Source of the DNA: Gammaproteobacteria bacterium
GTDB lineage: Bacteria; Pseudomonadota; Gammaproteobacteria; Steroidobacterales; Woeseiaceae
Length of the DNA: 59,255 nt
Reading direction: 5' to 3'
Assembly: GCA_013151645.1 (NCBI GenBank)
Contig: JAADHU010000020.1
Coordinates: forward strand, 1-59,255
Made by a program: the position numbers and the translations under genes. Positions 9,026-17,056 of this stretch are shown here, piece after piece; the stretch's first letter is position 1, and every line of letters begins with the position of its first letter. The notes beneath the pieces were generated by a model. That model was not told the DNA's origin and did no database searches. It saw only the letters and a program-made list of their open reading frames with translations.

Positions 9026-9051
9026 GTCGATCGTGGCGCGTCTTTTGGATC

Positions 9052-9130
9052 CGGGATCGCGCCTCAGGAGACACTCCTACAATTGTCCCATTGGCACCCC
9101 TGTAGGAGCGTGACCTGACACGCGACCGGG
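9052..9130. repeat. Inverted pair of REP-like palindromic elements
   Basis: Two copies of one ~30-base element lie in opposite orientation. The plus-strand copy at 9101-9130 starts TGTAGGAGCGTGACCTGACA and contains a short stem GCGTG/CACGC. The minus-strand copy at 9081-9052 starts TGTAGGAGTGTCTCCTGAGG. They agree at most positions and together form a BIME-like unit. It sits between the 3' ends of the convergent TPR gene and glutathione transferase genes, the usual location of REP elements, which can protect mRNA ends or help terminate transcription. A third family member is at 27966-27994. Confidence 0.75.
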
Positions 9131-9150
9131 AATGACCGCAACCACATTAT

Positions 9151-9783
9151 TCAGGCACTGGCGCTGGACCGATTGGAAACTTCATCATACCAACGTTGCA
9201 AATGGACCCAGTGTTCCTGAATCAACACGTTCGACCACTTCGCGAAGTCGATCATCACCAGCGCCGAAATATCCGCCAGCGTAAACCGATCGCCGACAAT
9301 AAACTCCGAAGACGACAGGTGCTCGTTCAACCGGGCCAGGAATGCTTCAGCGCGAACCCGCCCGCGCTCGACCAACGCCGGGATCTGCTCGAAGTCGATC
9401 GGGCCTGTCAGCGCACGAGAACGCATGCCCCGGGTATTGTTGCGAAACATCTCGGCTAACGCGGCCAGACCGAGTTGCTCGATCTTCGCATTCCACATCA
9501 GGATAAGCGCTTGTTCTTTCGCGTCGCGACCCAGCAATCGAGGCTCCGGATGAAGTGCTTCGATATAGTGACAAATCGCAAGTATCTCCGTGAGGCGAGA
9601 ACCGTCCTCCAGCTCCAGAACTGGCACCGTGCAATCCGGATTGACCGCCCTGAAGTCGTCTCCCAGTTGCTCTTTGCTTCCCAGGTCAACCTGGACAGTC
9701 GGTATTTCTACGCCTTTTTCGTGCAAGAAGATCCGCACACGACGCGGGCTGGGAGCCGGCTGGCAATCGTAAAATTTCATCAT
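9151..9783 (-). CDS. Glutathione S-transferase family protein
   Basis: A 210-residue cytosolic GST-fold protein. The thioredoxin-like N-terminal domain includes FYDCQPAPSPRRVRIFL and the cis-proline/glutathione-binding stretch CTVPVLELEDGSRLTE (about 51-66). The helical C-terminal domain has the conserved FTLADIS motif near residue 180. A serine or cysteine near residue 6-12 may activate glutathione. It lies downstream of, and overlaps by four bases (ATGA), the YfcG-like gene, so the two transferases form an operon of different subfamilies. Likely role: detoxification or disulfide chemistry; substrate unknown. Confidence 0.9.
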   Translation of the reverse strand: MMKFYDCQPAPSPRRVRIFLHEKGVEIPTVQVDLGSKEQLGDDFRAVNPDCTVPVLELEDGSRLTEILAICHYIEALHPEPRLLGRDAKEQALILMWNAKIEQLGLAALAEMFRNNTRGMRSRALTGPIDFEQIPALVERGRVRAEAFLARLNEHLSSSEFIVGDRFTLADISALVMIDFAKWSNVLIQEHWVHLQRWYDEVSNRSSASA

Positions 9784-10493
9784 GTCTGCTGGTCCTCACT
9801 GCCACTGCGTAAATTCGTGACGGAGCGCGCCGTCTGTCCGAACAGGACTTTGCGTGCTTCTGCATCGGTTAGTTCCGGCCGCGACCAGTCTTCGCCGGCG
9901 TCCATGCCACGACGAACCGCCGGACGTGTCTTCAGTGCGTCGAACCAGCGACGCAAATTGGCGAACGGATCCAGGTCAGTACCGAAACGTTTGTATCCGG
10001 CTACCCAGGGAAAGCACGCCATATCGGCGATCGAGTAGTCGCCCGCCAGGAAATCGCGGTCATCAAGACGCGTATTCATCACCCCGAGCAAGCGGTCGTA
10101 TTCATTCCTGTATCGCTCCAGCGCGTAAGGAATGGGTTCGGGTGCATAGTTAACGAAATGACTGAGTTGTCCCGCCATGGGACCCAGGCCCGCCATCTGC
10201 CAGAAGAGCCATTGCAGGACTTCGTAGCGCGGTGCGATTTCCGCTGGCATGAACTGGCCCGACTTTTCGGCCAGGTAGGTAAGAATCGCGCCCGATTCGA
10301 AGACGGACAGACCGTTCTCGTGATCGATAATTGCCGGCATGCGATTGTTCGGGCTGATACGCAAGAACTCTTCCGTGAATTGCTCACCTCGACCGATGTT
10401 CACCGCCTTCAGTTGAAAGGGCAGACCGCACTCTTCGAGCATGATGCTGACTTTCTTACCGTTCGGCGTTGGCCAATAGTACAAGTCGATCAT
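9780..10493 (-). CDS. yfcG: YfcG-like (Nu-class) glutathione transferase / disulfide-bond oxidoreductase
   Basis: The 237-residue product follows E. coli YfcG closely in layout: it opens MIDLYYWPTPNGKKVSIML with the Thr and Asn of the TPNG loop that bind glutathione disulfide. It continues with EEFLRISPNNRMPAIIDHEN, a glutathione-site FESGAILTYLAEK, and the C-terminal LQWLFWQMAGLGPM and YSIADMACFPW blocks. Nu-class enzymes reduce disulfides using glutathione and have little classical transferase activity (family knowledge). It is the first gene of a two-gene minus-strand operon with the second GST, and is divergent from the potassium-channel gene 87 bases away. Confidence 0.9.
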   Translation of the reverse strand: MIDLYYWPTPNGKKVSIMLEECGLPFQLKAVNIGRGEQFTEEFLRISPNNRMPAIIDHENGLSVFESGAILTYLAEKSGQFMPAEIAPRYEVLQWLFWQMAGLGPMAGQLSHFVNYAPEPIPYALERYRNEYDRLLGVMNTRLDDRDFLAGDYSIADMACFPWVAGYKRFGTDLDPFANLRRWFDALKTRPAVRRGMDAGEDWSRPELTDAEARKVLFGQTARSVTNLRSGSEDQQT

Positions 10494-10580
10494 GAATCCT
10501 CCGTCTTGAAATGTGTGCCGACACCGTTTTCAGTCAGGGTGACGGCACTGGTATGATGAGACAGGCTCTCGAGGAACAAC

Positions 10581-11030
10581 ATGCTACCACTTAGTTACTG
10601 GATCATTGTGGGTGCGACCGTCATTGCTGTCGTACTGTGCGTGGTACTGCACTATGAAAGCCTGCGCATGATCAGTGCCTGGCTGCCGACACCGAAACAC
10701 CAGCATCGCCGCCGCGTTATATTCCTGATCTTGTGCCTCCTGATCGTGCACATTGCTGAAATATGGATCTTCGGCGTCACCTACTTTGCCCTCCTGTCGT
10801 ACGGCGACTTTGGTGAACTGGTCGGTATCGAGGAGGTTTCCATATTCCATTGCGTTTATTACTCCGCAACAATATTTACGACGGTCGGGTTCGGTGACAT
10901 TGTGCCCATCGGTGCCATTCGCTTTCTAACCGGCACCGAGGCTATTTCGGGGCTCACCTTTATTACCTGGTCTGCGTCATACACGTTTATGGAGATGCTA
11001 AGGGTTTGGGGAAAAGACGATGACCGCTGA
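10581..11030 (+). CDS. Small potassium channel (pore-domain, Ion_trans_2 family)
   Basis: A 149-residue membrane protein with about three hydrophobic helices and a pore loop. The selectivity filter reads TTVGFGDIVP near residue 100, preceded by FHCVYYSATIF (pore helix). This is a TVGFG filter typical of K+-selective channels. No cytoplasmic RCK domain follows; the chain ends at about 20 residues past the last helix. It would act as a tetramer in the inner membrane. The lipase gene starts 11 bases before its stop, so the two are coupled. Gating cannot be predicted. Confidence 0.87.
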   Translation: MLPLSYWIIVGATVIAVVLCVVLHYESLRMISAWLPTPKHQHRRRVIFLILCLLIVHIAEIWIFGVTYFALLSYGDFGELVGIEEVSIFHCVYYSATIFTTVGFGDIVPIGAIRFLTGTEAISGLTFITWSASYTFMEMLRVWGKDDDR

Positions 11031-11952
11031 CAGGGAAGGCCTTTGCGAGCGACGCGTTCTCGAGGCGGATGACAATCATCGAATATTAGTGGATTGCTGG
11101 TATCCCGAGGGAGACGTCCGCGCGCTGGTGCACGTATTCCACGGCTTGAGCGAACACGCCACACGATACGATCGTTTTGCGCGTCAGTGCACCGCTCATG
11201 GCTACGTGGTCGTCGCACACAATCATCGCGGACACGGCGAGAACTGCGCGCCCGACCGACTGGGCCACTACGCGGATGACAACGGCTGGAACCGGGTAGT
11301 TAATGACGCAGTGCAGGTGCAGCAGGATCTGGTCAGGCGGTTTCCCAACCTGCCGTTGATCCTGTTCGGGCACAGCATGGGCTCCTATATCGCGCAGAGT
11401 TTTATGCTGCGCCATGCGGAGAATGTCAGCGCATTGGTACTATCCGCTTCGACGTGGCCCAATCGAACGCAATTGCGGCTCGGCAGGCTACTCGCGACGA
11501 TCGCTGTCTGGGTTAGCGGGCCACAAAAGAAAAGTGCCACCCTGAACAAGATGGGTTTCGGTGATTTCAACGAGCGTTTCGCACCAAACCGAACCGAGTT
11601 CGACTGGCTATCTCGTGATAATACTGAGGTCGACAAATACGTTGCCGACCCGTTGTGTGGCGTCCCCTCCAGCAATCAGCTGTGGAAAGACCTGCTCGGC
11701 GGACTGTTGGAAATTTCATCGGCCCGATCCGTAGCACGAGTGCCCGATATACCGATATTGATCCTCGGCGGCGAACTTGATCCTGTGGGTGGCTCCGAAC
11801 GACTGCAAGCACTGGCAGACGCCTACCGGACGAATGGCCATTCCCGCGTCACACTTAACGTGTATCCGAATGGCCGACACGAAATGTTGAACGAAACGAA
11901 CCGGCAAGACGTGACACGCGATATTCTCAATTGGTTCGAATCCGCACTTTGA
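11020..11952 (+). CDS. Alpha/beta hydrolase, monoacylglycerol lipase / lysophospholipase-like
   Basis: A 310-residue serine hydrolase of the Hydrolase_4 type. HGLSEHATRYDRFA forms the oxyanion-hole segment, the nucleophile elbow is GHSMGS (near residue 122), the acid is likely Asp in GGELDPVGG and the catalytic His is in PNGRHEMLNE near the C-terminus. There is no clear signal peptide, so it probably acts in the cytoplasm or at the membrane on monoacylglycerol or lysophospholipid. It overlaps the upstream K+ channel gene by 11 bases. The pairing suggests a membrane-stress role, but that is inference. Confidence 0.9.
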   Translation: MTADREGLCERRVLEADDNHRILVDCWYPEGDVRALVHVFHGLSEHATRYDRFARQCTAHGYVVVAHNHRGHGENCAPDRLGHYADDNGWNRVVNDAVQVQQDLVRRFPNLPLILFGHSMGSYIAQSFMLRHAENVSALVLSASTWPNRTQLRLGRLLATIAVWVSGPQKKSATLNKMGFGDFNERFAPNRTEFDWLSRDNTEVDKYVADPLCGVPSSNQLWKDLLGGLLEISSARSVARVPDIPILILGGELDPVGGSERLQALADAYRTNGHSRVTLNVYPNGRHEMLNETNRQDVTRDILNWFESAL

Positions 11953-12072
11953 AGCCCCGTTTCTTCGCGCCCGGGGCCGCCTAATCACTCCCACCGTCAC
12001 GATGATGTCCGCAGGCGTCTTTCTCCAGTGCGTTAACCAGCGCTTGTCTGCACGACCGGACCCACAACGAAA

Positions 12073-12100
12073 AGAGGCCGTCTCAAACGAGACGGCCTCT
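12073..12100. terminator. Rho-independent terminator, bidirectional
   Basis: A perfect 12-bp hairpin: AGAGGCCGTCTC at 12073-12084, loop AAAC, and the exact reverse complement at 12089-12100. On the minus strand the stem is followed by TTTTCG, and on the plus strand by TGGTTCTT. It lies between the convergent lipase gene and the TonB-dependent receptor gene, so it most likely ends the receptor transcript and may serve both. Confidence 0.85.
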
Positions 12101-12167
12101 GGTTCTTGCTTTGCTTACGATCCAAGCCAGGCGCACAAACTGCGTACGCCCTGCTTGTCCGGCATCC

Positions 12168-14912
12168 TTAGAACGCCATTGATACTCGACCGTAGAAGTA
12201 ACCACCCTGCCAAGGCACGAGACTGCCTGAAACATAGGTACGACCACAGCACTGGTCATTGTTACTGGCAACTCTGTCAACCTTGTCGGGGAACGTGTCG
12301 AATATGTTTCGACCACCAACGGTGAGACGCCAGTTATCGTTGAGCTGGTAAGAAGCTTCCAGATCGACGAAGAACGTTGAACCGAACTCTTGAACAAACA
12401 GCGGTGTGCCTCTGTTCGAGTTTGCAGATTCACCGAAGTACCGTCCGCGAGCCATGACTGAGAAATCACCGATTGCATGATTCGCGGTCACATTCCAGCG
12501 AGTATTCGGATTCGCATTCTCGAAGTCGAACTGGTCTTCCGTGTTCAGGAAGGCGCTGGCATCCGAAGTGAGTTTGTTCTTGTTGTAGTTATAAGCGAAC
12601 TGGAAATTCGTTTCCTGTCCGTTACCCCAATCCAGCGGGTAGGAAGCCACAACGTCCACACCTCTCGTTCTGCTGTCGAACGCATTGGTGAAGTAGAACA
12701 CCCCACCGATGGTCTCGGCACCCGCAACACCGGCCGCTTGCAGCGCCAGGAAGTTTTGGTAAGCCGAACCGGCTGTGGGATCAGGCGACACATCCAGCGT
12801 CGAGATGGCGCTGAAACGATCGTCGATTTCGATTTGATAGAAATCAACCGTTATCGTCAGGTTATCCGTCTCCGCCGTGAAACCAACCGTGTAACTGGTA
12901 GAGGTTTCTGCTCTGAGTGGCGTTGCACCCAGTGCTTGCGCGACAGAACCTGTAGCCGGGAAAAGACCAGTCGCAACCGGCAGGCCGTTTGGCAAGCGCG
13001 TTGAAACGTTGGTCGTACCCTGCTGACCCGGTGTCGGTGCTCGGAAGCCCGTACCGATGGATCCGCGAACCGCGAACTGATCGGTTATAAGGAAACGACC
13101 AGCCAGTTTGCCGACCAGCTCATCACCGAAGTCAGAGTAGTCTTCGTAGCGTACTGCGGCCTGCAGGAACAATCGATCGTTCACGTCCGTGCTCAGGTCA
13201 CCGTAAAACGCGTAAGAATCACGATTGTACTTCTCGGAGAATGCCGGCGAGTAGCCCGGGAAACCGTTAGAACCAACGCCAACGACTCTGTAAACAGGGT
13301 CATTCGGATCGGTGCAGTCGAGGTTGGCAATCTGGTCGCCCGCCACTGCTGCTACGCCACCAAGGCTGGAGGTGAAGTCGCCACCGCCCGCAACTGTGGT
13401 TGCTGTGCGGTTAGCGAAATCAGCTTCGCCGGTACAAAAGCCGTAAGGATCTGCCAACGCATGCGGGCCGGCTGCATATGAAGCCACGTCCGAGCTCTGC
13501 TTAACGTTGTAGGTCTCGTCCATGTAGCTTGTGCCGTAGGCCAATACCAGCGGTGAAGCCGTGCCGATATCGAATTCATTGGAGAGATCCAACTGGAATT
13601 GCAGCTCTTCGTTTTGCAGAATGCCGGGCTTGAAATCTGTCGGCGAATCTACCCCGTAGGACGGGTTGATCGTATTGAAGAGTCTGTAATCGATTTCATT
13701 GGAACCGTAACGAACGCTGGCGTCGTAAGCGAAACCACCGTCGTTAGCGCCTTTGATACCACCAGCGACACTGATGTCCTGAACTTCACCCTCGAAGCGA
13801 GGCGTGAAACCACCAGCGAACTTCTGCAACGGATTGTAAAAAGATCCGTCCGCGTTACGCAGGGTTTCAATTGTGCCGTTACCCGCATAGCGATAGAAGA
13901 AGCTGCCGTCGCCCTTGCTCTGGGAGTAGTTACCGAAGCTGTACAGTTCCATGCCGTTAGACAGTTCATAACCGGCATTGTAGAAAGTACGAATGGATTC
14001 AAGATTCGGCTGACCCCAGGGTTGTACTACAGAGCCTGCGACTGAAGCATTCGGTACGCCGCCAGGAAATGCCTGCTGTAAAACACCCGTAAAGGCCGCG
14101 GCACCCGGAAAGAGTCCTGCAGCGGTTGGGGTAGGCGTGCCCGTAATAAAGCCCTGACGCAGTTCCGAGTTGTCATTGAAGATCGGATTGCTCGGTGTCA
14201 GGCAAAACCAGGGTTCACAGTACTGTTCTGCACGTTCCGTAAAATCGGACTTGTAAGCTTCGGCCGAGAGGGAGATAAAGCCATTCTCGCCAAGCGGCAA
14301 TCCAACGTTACCGGCCAGGCTGTAAGTATCGCCGTCGCCTTCGTACGTTGTGCCTGAATCGAGGACGAGAGAGAAGCCCTCACTGTTGTTCTTCAGGTTG
14401 AAGTTGATTACACCGGCGATGGCGTCAGAACCATACTGGGAGGATGCACCGTCACGCAGTACTTCGATGGTCTGGATCGCAACGGAAGGAATGGTTGCAA
14501 CGTCAGGACCCTGTGTACCGGAACCACCGATCTGGACGAGAGCCGCACGATGACGACGCTTACCATTAACCAGTACCAGCGTGTGGTGCGAAGGCAGTCC
14601 ACGCAGCTCAGCCGGACGGATAAAGCTGGCACCATCCGAAATTGGTTGGCGGCCAACATTGTAGGACGGAATCAGTGTCTGCAATACGTCCTGTAAGTCC
14701 GTATGCGAAACCGCTGAAATCGCTGAAGCGTCGAATGTATCGATAGGAACTGCGGAGTCCACCGACGAACGCGGTTTACCGCGCAGACCGGAGACAACGA
14801 TTTCCTCAATCGCGTCTTCTTGCGCACCCTGCGCACTTGCCACCGTTGCAAGCCCTGGTATAGCCAGCGCAAGCACCGATATCGGCATAATAAATCTTGT
14901 GAGTTTCCTCAT
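12168..14912 (-). CDS. TonB-dependent outer-membrane receptor
   Basis: The 914-residue product has a signal peptide (about 1-27, ending ATVASAQ), a TonB-box-like EEIVVSG near 36-42, and a plug domain (about 50-170). The plug includes LVLVNGKRRHRAAL and IEVLRDGASSQYGSDAIAGVINF. A 22-strand barrel fills the rest and the chain ends in Phe, as expected for BamA recognition. It imports a ligand across the outer membrane using TonB-ExbBD energy. The plug resembles the carbohydrate/oligomer-type receptors common in marine Gammaproteobacteria rather than a classic siderophore receptor, but the ligand is not predictable. It follows the cstA-like gene on the same strand after 313 bases and ends at a strong terminator. 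Confidence 0.93.
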   Translation of the reverse strand: MRKLTRFIMPISVLALAIPGLATVASAQGAQEDAIEEIVVSGLRGKPRSSVDSAVPIDTFDASAISAVSHTDLQDVLQTLIPSYNVGRQPISDGASFIRPAELRGLPSHHTLVLVNGKRRHRAALVQIGGSGTQGPDVATIPSVAIQTIEVLRDGASSQYGSDAIAGVINFNLKNNSEGFSLVLDSGTTYEGDGDTYSLAGNVGLPLGENGFISLSAEAYKSDFTERAEQYCEPWFCLTPSNPIFNDNSELRQGFITGTPTPTAAGLFPGAAAFTGVLQQAFPGGVPNASVAGSVVQPWGQPNLESIRTFYNAGYELSNGMELYSFGNYSQSKGDGSFFYRYAGNGTIETLRNADGSFYNPLQKFAGGFTPRFEGEVQDISVAGGIKGANDGGFAYDASVRYGSNEIDYRLFNTINPSYGVDSPTDFKPGILQNEELQFQLDLSNEFDIGTASPLVLAYGTSYMDETYNVKQSSDVASYAAGPHALADPYGFCTGEADFANRTATTVAGGGDFTSSLGGVAAVAGDQIANLDCTDPNDPVYRVVGVGSNGFPGYSPAFSEKYNRDSYAFYGDLSTDVNDRLFLQAAVRYEDYSDFGDELVGKLAGRFLITDQFAVRGSIGTGFRAPTPGQQGTTNVSTRLPNGLPVATGLFPATGSVAQALGATPLRAETSTSYTVGFTAETDNLTITVDFYQIEIDDRFSAISTLDVSPDPTAGSAYQNFLALQAAGVAGAETIGGVFYFTNAFDSRTRGVDVVASYPLDWGNGQETNFQFAYNYNKNKLTSDASAFLNTEDQFDFENANPNTRWNVTANHAIGDFSVMARGRYFGESANSNRGTPLFVQEFGSTFFVDLEASYQLNDNWRLTVGGRNIFDTFPDKVDRVASNNDQCCGRTYVSGSLVPWQGGYFYGRVSMAF

Positions 14913-15225
14913 TTACTTTCTCCCCCGTGGAAGCTGTGTGAAAAATCATTCGCATCGTCATTTGCGTACAAGCAACAACGACGGCTGCGACTGGCAATTG
15001 AAACACCGTGGGATTCAAAAATAAAGCTCCATCGGGCTTTATTTTTGGTTTCAGCAGAAAGCGGTTGTGTCTTTTTAGCAACAATTACCATATTTGGGGC
15101 TAATTCTATAGATTTCAAAGGGCCGCTCCCAGAAAGCGCGGCCTGTCACCCACGGAATGGCGCTCGCGCAACAGCGATGAATCGGCCAATTTGCGGTGCC
15201 GAAACGACACCTGTTGAAGCGCGTT
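14913..15225. other. 313-base intergenic region between cstA and the TonB receptor
   Basis: No convincing gene is present. The region holds the hairpin at 15016-15047 and must also contain the promoter and leader of the TonB receptor gene (start 14912, minus strand). I could not identify a convincing -35/-10 pair or a riboswitch fold by eye. Confidence 0.5.
15016..15047 (-). terminator. AT-rich hairpin, probable cstA terminator
   Basis: Perfect 12-bp inverted repeat: CAAAAATAAAGC at 15016-15027 and its reverse complement at 15036-15047, with an 8-base loop. On the minus strand the 3' arm ends in ATTTTTG, giving a U run, so it could end the cstA transcript about 180 bases after its stop. The stem is AT-rich for a terminator; alternatively it lies in the leader of the TonB receptor mRNA, about 100 bases before the start, and has a regulatory role. 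Confidence 0.45.
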
Positions 15226-16893
15226 TCAGGGCTTTTCGCGCCGAATCTTAGCGATCACCGAGGCCGCCTCAAGCGCGACCAGCACGCTGGTCACCAGGAC
15301 AACAACATCGATCGACACCAGCAGCCAGTTGCCAGCCTGATAGAATTCGATCAGCTTCAAGACCGCCGCCCATGCCGAAGTAAACAGCACGAACACCATC
15401 GGAATGAGTGTGTAGCGCGCCGGTCTGCCCATTTTGATCAGCATGACACTAATGACCAGGAGTGTAAGGCCGGCCAGAATCTGATTGGTCGAACCGAACA
15501 GCGGCCAGATGGAGAGCCCGCCGGATCCGGACGAGCCGCCGGCACCAAATGCCAGCAACAGGCAACAACCCACCGCGATGAAGGTGGCCAACACACCCTT
15601 CTTGAACAATGGGATGTCGTAAATTTCGCCCCACTCCTGGATGATATACCGCTGCAAACGGACGCCCGAATCCATGGTCGTGCCCGCGAACAGCACAACC
15701 ATCGTTGCCAGCAATGTGGTCGAAACATTGACCGGCAGACCCCAGCCGTTGGTAATCAACTGTGCGCCACCCTGAATGAAGGTACCGGCACCGGCGGTGC
15801 CGTAAGTATTGTAAATCTCGTGCCAGAGCTCCGGTGTCGCTGCCAGCGCCGCACTGGCGACCGCAACAATCGTTATCAACGCCAGCGTGCCCTCGCCCAC
15901 CGCCCCCAGATAACCGACGAACCGCGCATCCGTCTCCTTGTTCAGTTGCTTGGAGGTCGTGCCGGAACCGACGATCCCGTGGAAACCGGAAACGGCCCCA
16001 CACGCGATGGTCACAAACAACAGCGGCATCAACGACGGCGCGTTCTCCGGCATTTGGGCGTTGAAAGCAGGCGCCGAAATATCCGGCAGCGACAACAGCA
16101 CCGCGCCGTAGAGCAAGATCAGGCCAACGAATAGCTGCATGCCGTTGATGAAGTCGCGTGGCTGCAGCAACACCCATACGGGCAACATGGATGCAATCGC
16201 GGCGTAGATAAACAGGATAATGATCCAGTTCGCGTTTGCCGCCAGGCCGAACAAATTTTCCGGCAGTTCAATCGGATAAACGCTGCCGACGAAAATCGAT
16301 GCGTACAGGGCCGCGACACCGGCAACGGTGAGTGCCGTCAATTTGTAATTTCGATGGATAAGCTGACCGACAATCAGTGCAACCACGATGGCCGACCACG
16401 CCGGAAAAACCGCATTGGGTGTGCTCACAAAAGCGCGGGCGATAACAACGCCGAATACGGCGTTCACCATCAGGAGAACCAAAAAGATGACGATCATGAA
16501 AAGCGCTCGCGTACGCTTCCCGATCACATCCTCCGAGAGTGCGCCGATGGACTTGCCTTTGTTACGCGAGCTGGCCCAGATAGCACCAAAGTCGTGCACT
16601 CCAGCGAAAAATACTGTGCCAATCGTGACCCACAAGACAGCCGGCACCCATCCCCAGTAAACCGCGATGGACGGCCCGACGATCGGCGCGGCACCCGCGA
16701 CCGACGTGAAGTGGTGACCCCAGAGAACGTACTTGTTCGTCGGCACAAAATCGACGCCATCTTCGAACTCGTGCGCCGGTGTGACAAAATCCGGATCGAG
16801 TCGATAAATCCTGACGGCAATAAACTTCGAATAGACGAACCAGCCAAATGTCATCCCGGCGAGACCGAGAGCGATGATCATTACGGACTGCAT
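15226..16893 (-). CDS. cstA: Carbon starvation protein A family transporter (short form)
   Basis: A 555-residue inner-membrane protein with some 14-16 hydrophobic segments. Family hallmarks near the N-terminus are YVLWGHHFTSVAGAAPIVGP (about 55-75) and GVHDFGAIWAS. In the middle, FHGIVGSGTTSKQLNKETD is the conserved CstA loop. CstA and BtsT import peptides or pyruvate with protons in E. coli and are induced in carbon starvation. This copy is shorter than the ~700-residue E. coli proteins, matching the shorter subfamily common in other Proteobacteria. The substrate is open. Regulation is not visible; AAAGGGGTCAG-type repeats lie just upstream. Confidence 0.91.
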   Translation of the reverse strand: MQSVMIIALGLAGMTFGWFVYSKFIAVRIYRLDPDFVTPAHEFEDGVDFVPTNKYVLWGHHFTSVAGAAPIVGPSIAVYWGWVPAVLWVTIGTVFFAGVHDFGAIWASSRNKGKSIGALSEDVIGKRTRALFMIVIFLVLLMVNAVFGVVIARAFVSTPNAVFPAWSAIVVALIVGQLIHRNYKLTALTVAGVAALYASIFVGSVYPIELPENLFGLAANANWIIILFIYAAIASMLPVWVLLQPRDFINGMQLFVGLILLYGAVLLSLPDISAPAFNAQMPENAPSLMPLLFVTIACGAVSGFHGIVGSGTTSKQLNKETDARFVGYLGAVGEGTLALITIVAVASAALAATPELWHEIYNTYGTAGAGTFIQGGAQLITNGWGLPVNVSTTLLATMVVLFAGTTMDSGVRLQRYIIQEWGEIYDIPLFKKGVLATFIAVGCCLLLAFGAGGSSGSGGLSIWPLFGSTNQILAGLTLLVISVMLIKMGRPARYTLIPMVFVLFTSAWAAVLKLIEFYQAGNWLLVSIDVVVLVTSVLVALEAASVIAKIRREKP

Positions 16894-16947
16894 AAATACT
16901 CCCCCGAAAAAGAGGTCAAACCCCCTTAATCCTGTATTGGTGATCAG

Positions 16948-17018
16948 AAAAGGGGTCAGCCCCTTTCGTTGTTATTCTTGTGCCCCGCGCGAAAATAAAG
17001 GATCTGACCCTTTTTTCA
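16948..17018. repeat. Two GGGGTCAG-type short palindromic repeats
   Basis: A hairpin AAAGGGG-TCAG-CCCCTTT sits at 16949-16966, and a related, degenerate copy AAAGGATCTGACCCTTTT begins at 16998. Sequences of this AAAGGGGTCAGACCCCTTT type recur as scattered intergenic repeats in many Gammaproteobacteria. They lie between the end of the HupE-like gene and the start of cstA (both minus strand). The first hairpin is followed on the minus strand by TTTTCTG and may help end the HupE-like transcript. Confidence 0.5.
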
Positions 17019-17056
17019 GCTTAACGCTTGCCGCCGGAATATCAAAGTCGCACTCA

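Noticed and set aside
15196-16134. 312-residue open frame on the plus strand
   Set aside because: Antisense to cstA. The product is a Gln/Arg/His-rich shadow with no hydrophobic segments or motifs.
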